Source of the DNA: Rhodococcus sp. HNM0569
Lineage (GTDB): Bacteria; Actinomycetota; Actinomycetes; Mycobacteriales; Mycobacteriaceae
Direction of reading: 5' to 3'
NCBI RefSeq assembly: GCF_012726205.1
Contig: NZ_JAASAE010000004.1
Span: 62,001 to 126,000, forward strand
DNA length: 64,000 nt
Part shown: one piece after another, positions 61,410-64,000 of the stretch
Numbering within the stretch: position 1 is the stretch's first letter
Layout of the letters: every line of letters starts with the position of its first letter
Translations under genes and position numbers: made by a program
The notes under the pieces: generated by a model
The model's database searches: none
The model's input: only the letters and a program-made list of their open reading frames with translations
Told to the model about the DNA's origin: nothing

Positions 61410-62000
61410 ATGATCTGGTCGTTCGTCGCGTCGCTCGTCGGCGGCACCCTGTTGGCAGCCGGCGTCCCCAAGATCCGCGACCACGACGCGGTGCTCCGCG
61501 CCGTGCGGGGCTACCGGCTCCTGCCGTCCCCGCTCGAACGCGCGACGGCGCGGGTGCTGCCCTGGGCGGAGACCGTCGTCGGCGCGCTGCTCGTGTGCGG
61601 GGTGGCCGACCGGGCCGCAGGCGCAGCGGCCGCGGCCTTGTTCGTCGCGTTCTTCGTCGGCCTCACCGCGAACCTCGCGCGTGGACGCACCGAACTCGAC
61701 TGCGGCTGTTTCGCGTTCGCGCAGCATGGCGAGGCGCCACGCATCGGCTGGTTCCACGCGGCGCGCGCGGCGGCCCTGGCGCTCGTGTCGCTCGTGCTCG
61801 TCGTCTCCGCACCGGCAGCGACGACGGCCGCCGACACCGCGGCGGGCGCTGTTCTGGCGGCGACCGTACTGGCCGGCGTGCTGGCCGCTGCGCAGTTGCG
61901 CGCAGTGGTGCACCTCGGCCGCAGGCCCGTCGACGAGCACCTGTCGCGCGCGTCGATCGAACTGCGCGCCGCCTCCACACTCTCGCGCTACGCGCCGTGA
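61410..62000 (+). CDS. mauE: MauE-like methylamine utilisation membrane protein
   Basis: A 196-residue membrane protein with four or five spans. The DoxX/MauE pattern is visible: LVGGTLLAAGVPKIRDHDAVLRAVRGYRLLP at the start and a conserved LDCGCFAF near residue 98 whose cysteine pair fits redox work with MauD. MauE is needed for correct formation of the disulfide-rich small subunit. First gene of the cluster, with GGAGGAG before its ATG. Confidence 0.9.
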   Translation: MIWSFVASLVGGTLLAAGVPKIRDHDAVLRAVRGYRLLPSPLERATARVLPWAETVVGALLVCGVADRAAGAAAAALFVAFFVGLTANLARGRTELDCGCFAFAQHGEAPRIGWFHAARAAALALVSLVLVVSAPAATTAADTAAGAVLAATVLAGVLAAAQLRAVVHLGRRPVDEHLSRASIELRAASTLSRYAP

Positions 62001-62067
62001 CCCGCATTCACGAGTTCACCGCCGGCCCGGACACAGCAGTCCCCGAACACAGGTAGGTCCTTTACTC

Positions 62068-62682
62068 ATGGAGACATTCCTTCTCGTCGCAATCGTCGTG
62101 CTGATCGTCGCAGTCGCGGTGCTGTTCCTGATGGTGCTCGCGCTCGCACGCGAGATCGGCCGCGTCCAGGTGCGTCTCGGCCCCCTCGGGGCTCGGATGA
62201 TGGACACCGGCCCCAAGATCGAGCAGGCGGGCCCGTCCTTCCGCGGTCTCACCGACCACGTGGGCCGCTCGGTCGGCGTGGGCGGACACCGCGACAAGCC
62301 GCAACTGTTGCTCTTCACCGCGCCGACGTGCTCGACGTGCAAGAGCCTGCTGCCCGGGGTGCGTGCGATGGCCAAGGCCGAGAAGGATCTCGAGGTCGTC
62401 ATCGTGTCCGACGGCACGGCCGACGAGCACCGGGAGTTCCTGGCGGGCAGCAGCATCGGCGACGAACTGAGCTATGTCGACGCCCGCGACGTCGGCATCG
62501 CCTACCAGGTGGGCACGACGCCCTACGGCGTGATCCTCGACGCGCACGGCAAGATCCGCGGCAAGGGGCTGTGCAACCACATGGCCCAGGTCGAAAGCCT
62601 CCTCAACGCACTCGAATCGGGCACGCCGTCGCTGCAGCATCTGCACGACTCGGCGAAGGCCCGCGCGAGCGCCGCGGTCTGA
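62068..62682 (+). CDS. mauD: MauD-like thioredoxin-fold protein
   Basis: A 204-residue membrane-anchored thiol-disulfide protein. N-terminal span (residues 5-27), then a thioredoxin fold with CSTC (Cys88/Cys91) in TAPTCSTCKSLLPG and the cis-Pro region VGTTPYGVILD. Required with MauE to fold the six-disulfide light chain. Ribosome-binding site AGGTAGG precedes ATG 62068. Confidence 0.92.
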   Translation: METFLLVAIVVLIVAVAVLFLMVLALAREIGRVQVRLGPLGARMMDTGPKIEQAGPSFRGLTDHVGRSVGVGGHRDKPQLLLFTAPTCSTCKSLLPGVRAMAKAEKDLEVVIVSDGTADEHREFLAGSSIGDELSYVDARDVGIAYQVGTTPYGVILDAHGKIRGKGLCNHMAQVESLLNALESGTPSLQHLHDSAKARASAAV

Positions 62683-62735
62683 CCGACCGTTCCACCACTC
62701 ACGGGTTTCCACCACTCACGACGGGAGAGAAAGAG

Positions 62736-63437
62736 TTGGACGACAAGCCTGCGTACGACCAGCCGGAGATGTACGAGAACCGATATCCGGTGGACCAGGA
62801 CACCGTCGAGGAGCAGTCCGCCTGGATGGCCGGCAAGGGCGGCAGCCTCGCGAGCCGCGCGAGTCGCCGGATGTCCGAACGGGTTTCACGCCGTTCGATG
62901 ATCAGCCGCATCGGTCGATGGACGATGGGCGTGTCGGGTGTCGCGATGATCGGTTCGCTGCCCGTGACGCGCACCGCGTTCGCACAGGAGGCGCCGCCGG
63001 CCCCGGCGCCCGGCGGCGACCCGCAGTTCATCACGTTCGACGGCAACGATCCCGCCGAATGCGAGTACTGGCGCTGGTGCAACATGGACGGCACGTCGTG
63101 CGCGGCATGCAACGGCGGCGGCGTCACCACGTGTGCGCCCGGCAGCAAGCCCGGCGCGGAGTTCTGGGTGGGCTGCTGTACCAATCCGGACACCGGCAAG
63201 ACCTATCTGATCGCCTACTACGACTGCTGCGGTGCGCCGTCGTGCTCGAACGCGTTCTGCGGTGAGCCCGACATGCAGGCCATCATGTACAACCCGGTCG
63301 CAGGCAGCTACGACCAGGAGATCATCTGGTGCGTCTCCGACGAGTCGCAGGCCTACACGTGCACGATGGCGCCGATCATCGGCGAGGACTGCCAGACGCG
63401 TCCGGCGGCCCGGCCCAAGGTGGGGGCGGGCGCATGA
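62736..63437 (+). CDS. mauA: TTQ amine dehydrogenase light chain (MauA-like)
   Basis: A 233-residue precursor of the quinone-bearing small subunit. TTG 62736 is chosen for its GGGAGAGAAAGAG site. A twin-arginine signal (SRRSMISRIG, residues 51-60, cleavage after AFA) is followed by the cysteine-rich chain. By alignment to the Paracoccus protein, Trp144 (FWVGCC) and Trp198 (IIWCV) would form tryptophan tryptophylquinone; Asp118 and Asp163 match the catalytic Asp32 and Asp76. Overlaps the heavy chain by ATGA. Confidence 0.92.
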   Translation: MDDKPAYDQPEMYENRYPVDQDTVEEQSAWMAGKGGSLASRASRRMSERVSRRSMISRIGRWTMGVSGVAMIGSLPVTRTAFAQEAPPAPAPGGDPQFITFDGNDPAECEYWRWCNMDGTSCAACNGGGVTTCAPGSKPGAEFWVGCCTNPDTGKTYLIAYYDCCGAPSCSNAFCGEPDMQAIMYNPVAGSYDQEIIWCVSDESQAYTCTMAPIIGEDCQTRPAARPKVGAGA

Positions 63438-64000
63438 GTCTCTCGCGCACGCGTTTCGCGCGGCCCGCCGCTGCCGTCGCGGTCCCGATCAGCATCGCTC
63501 TCGTCCTCGCGGGGTGCAGCTCGTCGAGCGACGACCCGTCCGCACCGGGCGAGGTCACCTACGAAACCGTCCCGGTCGTGCCGCCCGGCGAGGACACCGC
63601 GCTGGGCCACGACGACCAGCCGATCAGCGACACGATCCCCGAGACGGTGCACACCGGCGAGATCGATCCGATCAAGCCGAACGAACTGCTCGCCGTGGCA
63701 GGAGGTTTCGGCAAGCTCGAACTCGGCGTCAACGTGATCGACCCCGCGACGGGCGTCGCGGGCAGTCGCGTGGTCGTCGGCCCCGGGATCTGGGACCCGG
63801 TGATCCACGGCTTCGTCGGCGAGACGTCGAGTGATCCCGCCGTACTCGCCGCCGAGGTGTGGCGCCCCCGTGGCTCGCGCGGTGCGGCCGACTTCACGGT
63901 CAGCACGTACTCGGGCAACCTGCTCGAACCGGCCGAGGCCTTGCTGCCGGATTATGCGCGTGTGCACTCGCGCGACGGCTCGCACGCCGTCACATCCGAC
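63434..64000 (+). CDS. mauB: TTQ amine dehydrogenase heavy chain (MauB-like), cut by the window end
   Basis: The first 189 residues are present. A lipoprotein signal with lipobox VLAGC (Cys28) is followed by an Ala/Pro-rich linker and the beginning of a beta-propeller: HGFVGETSSDP, EVWRPRGSRGAADFTVSTYSG, resembling the heavy-chain N-terminus. The lipid anchor would hold the enzyme at the membrane, unlike the soluble periplasmic enzyme of proteobacteria. ATG overlaps the mauA stop, so the two subunits are co-translated. Confidence 0.85.
   Translation, partial: MSLSRTRFARPAAAVAVPISIALVLAGCSSSSDDPSAPGEVTYETVPVVPPGEDTALGHDDQPISDTIPETVHTGEIDPIKPNELLAVAGGFGKLELGVNVIDPATGVAGSRVVVGPGIWDPVIHGFVGETSSDPAVLAAEVWRPRGSRGAADFTVSTYSGNLLEPAEALLPDYARVHSRDGSHAVTSD

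Overview
The window is high-GC actinobacterial chromosome, very probably Rhodococcus or a close mycolic-acid relative (Mycobacteriales). The reasoning: strong GC3 coding bias; frequent GTG starts and ATGA/GTGA overlaps; MspA/Nfp-type outer-membrane porins; and gene order following two Mycobacterium tuberculosis blocks (Rv0950c-Rv0959 at about 1-16130 and Rv0981-Rv0996 at about 33000-47700). Species is not determinable from the sequence alone.

Layout. 1-16.1 kb: partial M23-type peptidase gene, a large membrane protein, sucCD, an IMPACT/YigZ protein, Rv0954-like and PerM-like division-associated membrane proteins, purN-purH, a peptidoglycan amidase, a hydrolase and a MoxR/VWA pair. 16-20.3 kb: AbiEi/DUF559 protein, lipoprotein, AEC transporter and KstD-like flavoprotein. 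20.4-23.3 kb: divergent Zur-type cluster of zinc-independent ribosomal proteins (bS18, uS14, bL33, bL28; bL31B, bL32) with the ribosome-hibernation recruiter Mrf. 23.3-32.3 kb: TetR-controlled catabolic genes, including a Baeyer-Villiger-type monooxygenase / ChoD-like oxidase / TetR / acetoacetate-decarboxylase-like operon and an Lcp-like DUF2236 oxygenase.

33-47.7 kb: mprAB-pepD-moaB2, two tandem copies of an NfpA/NfpB-like porin pair, mscL, SAF protein, Ruc chaperone behind a CIRCE element, 5-FCL, galU, glp, rimJ-like, sepX/glpR and tRNA-Ala(CGC). 48-53.4 kb: secreted PAP2 phosphatase, UvrA2-like ABC protein and a short LeuA behind a leucine leader peptide. 53.4-57.1 kb: a visibly AT-richer islet with an EspC/WXG100-like type VII secretion substrate, lipoprotein, secreted protein and EspR-like regulator. 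57.5-64 kb: SDR, then an IclR regulator and APC permease divergent from a mau cluster (mauE-D-A-B) for a tryptophan-tryptophylquinone amine dehydrogenase; the window ends inside the heavy-chain gene.

The most unusual observations are: a dispersed ~43-bp element found five times, each time at the 3' end of a gene and in that gene's orientation; the mosaic tandem porin duplication with a 35-bp scar of the SAF gene between the copies; the EspR-linked type VII islet; and the lipoprotein heavy chain and E-D-A-B order of the mau cluster.
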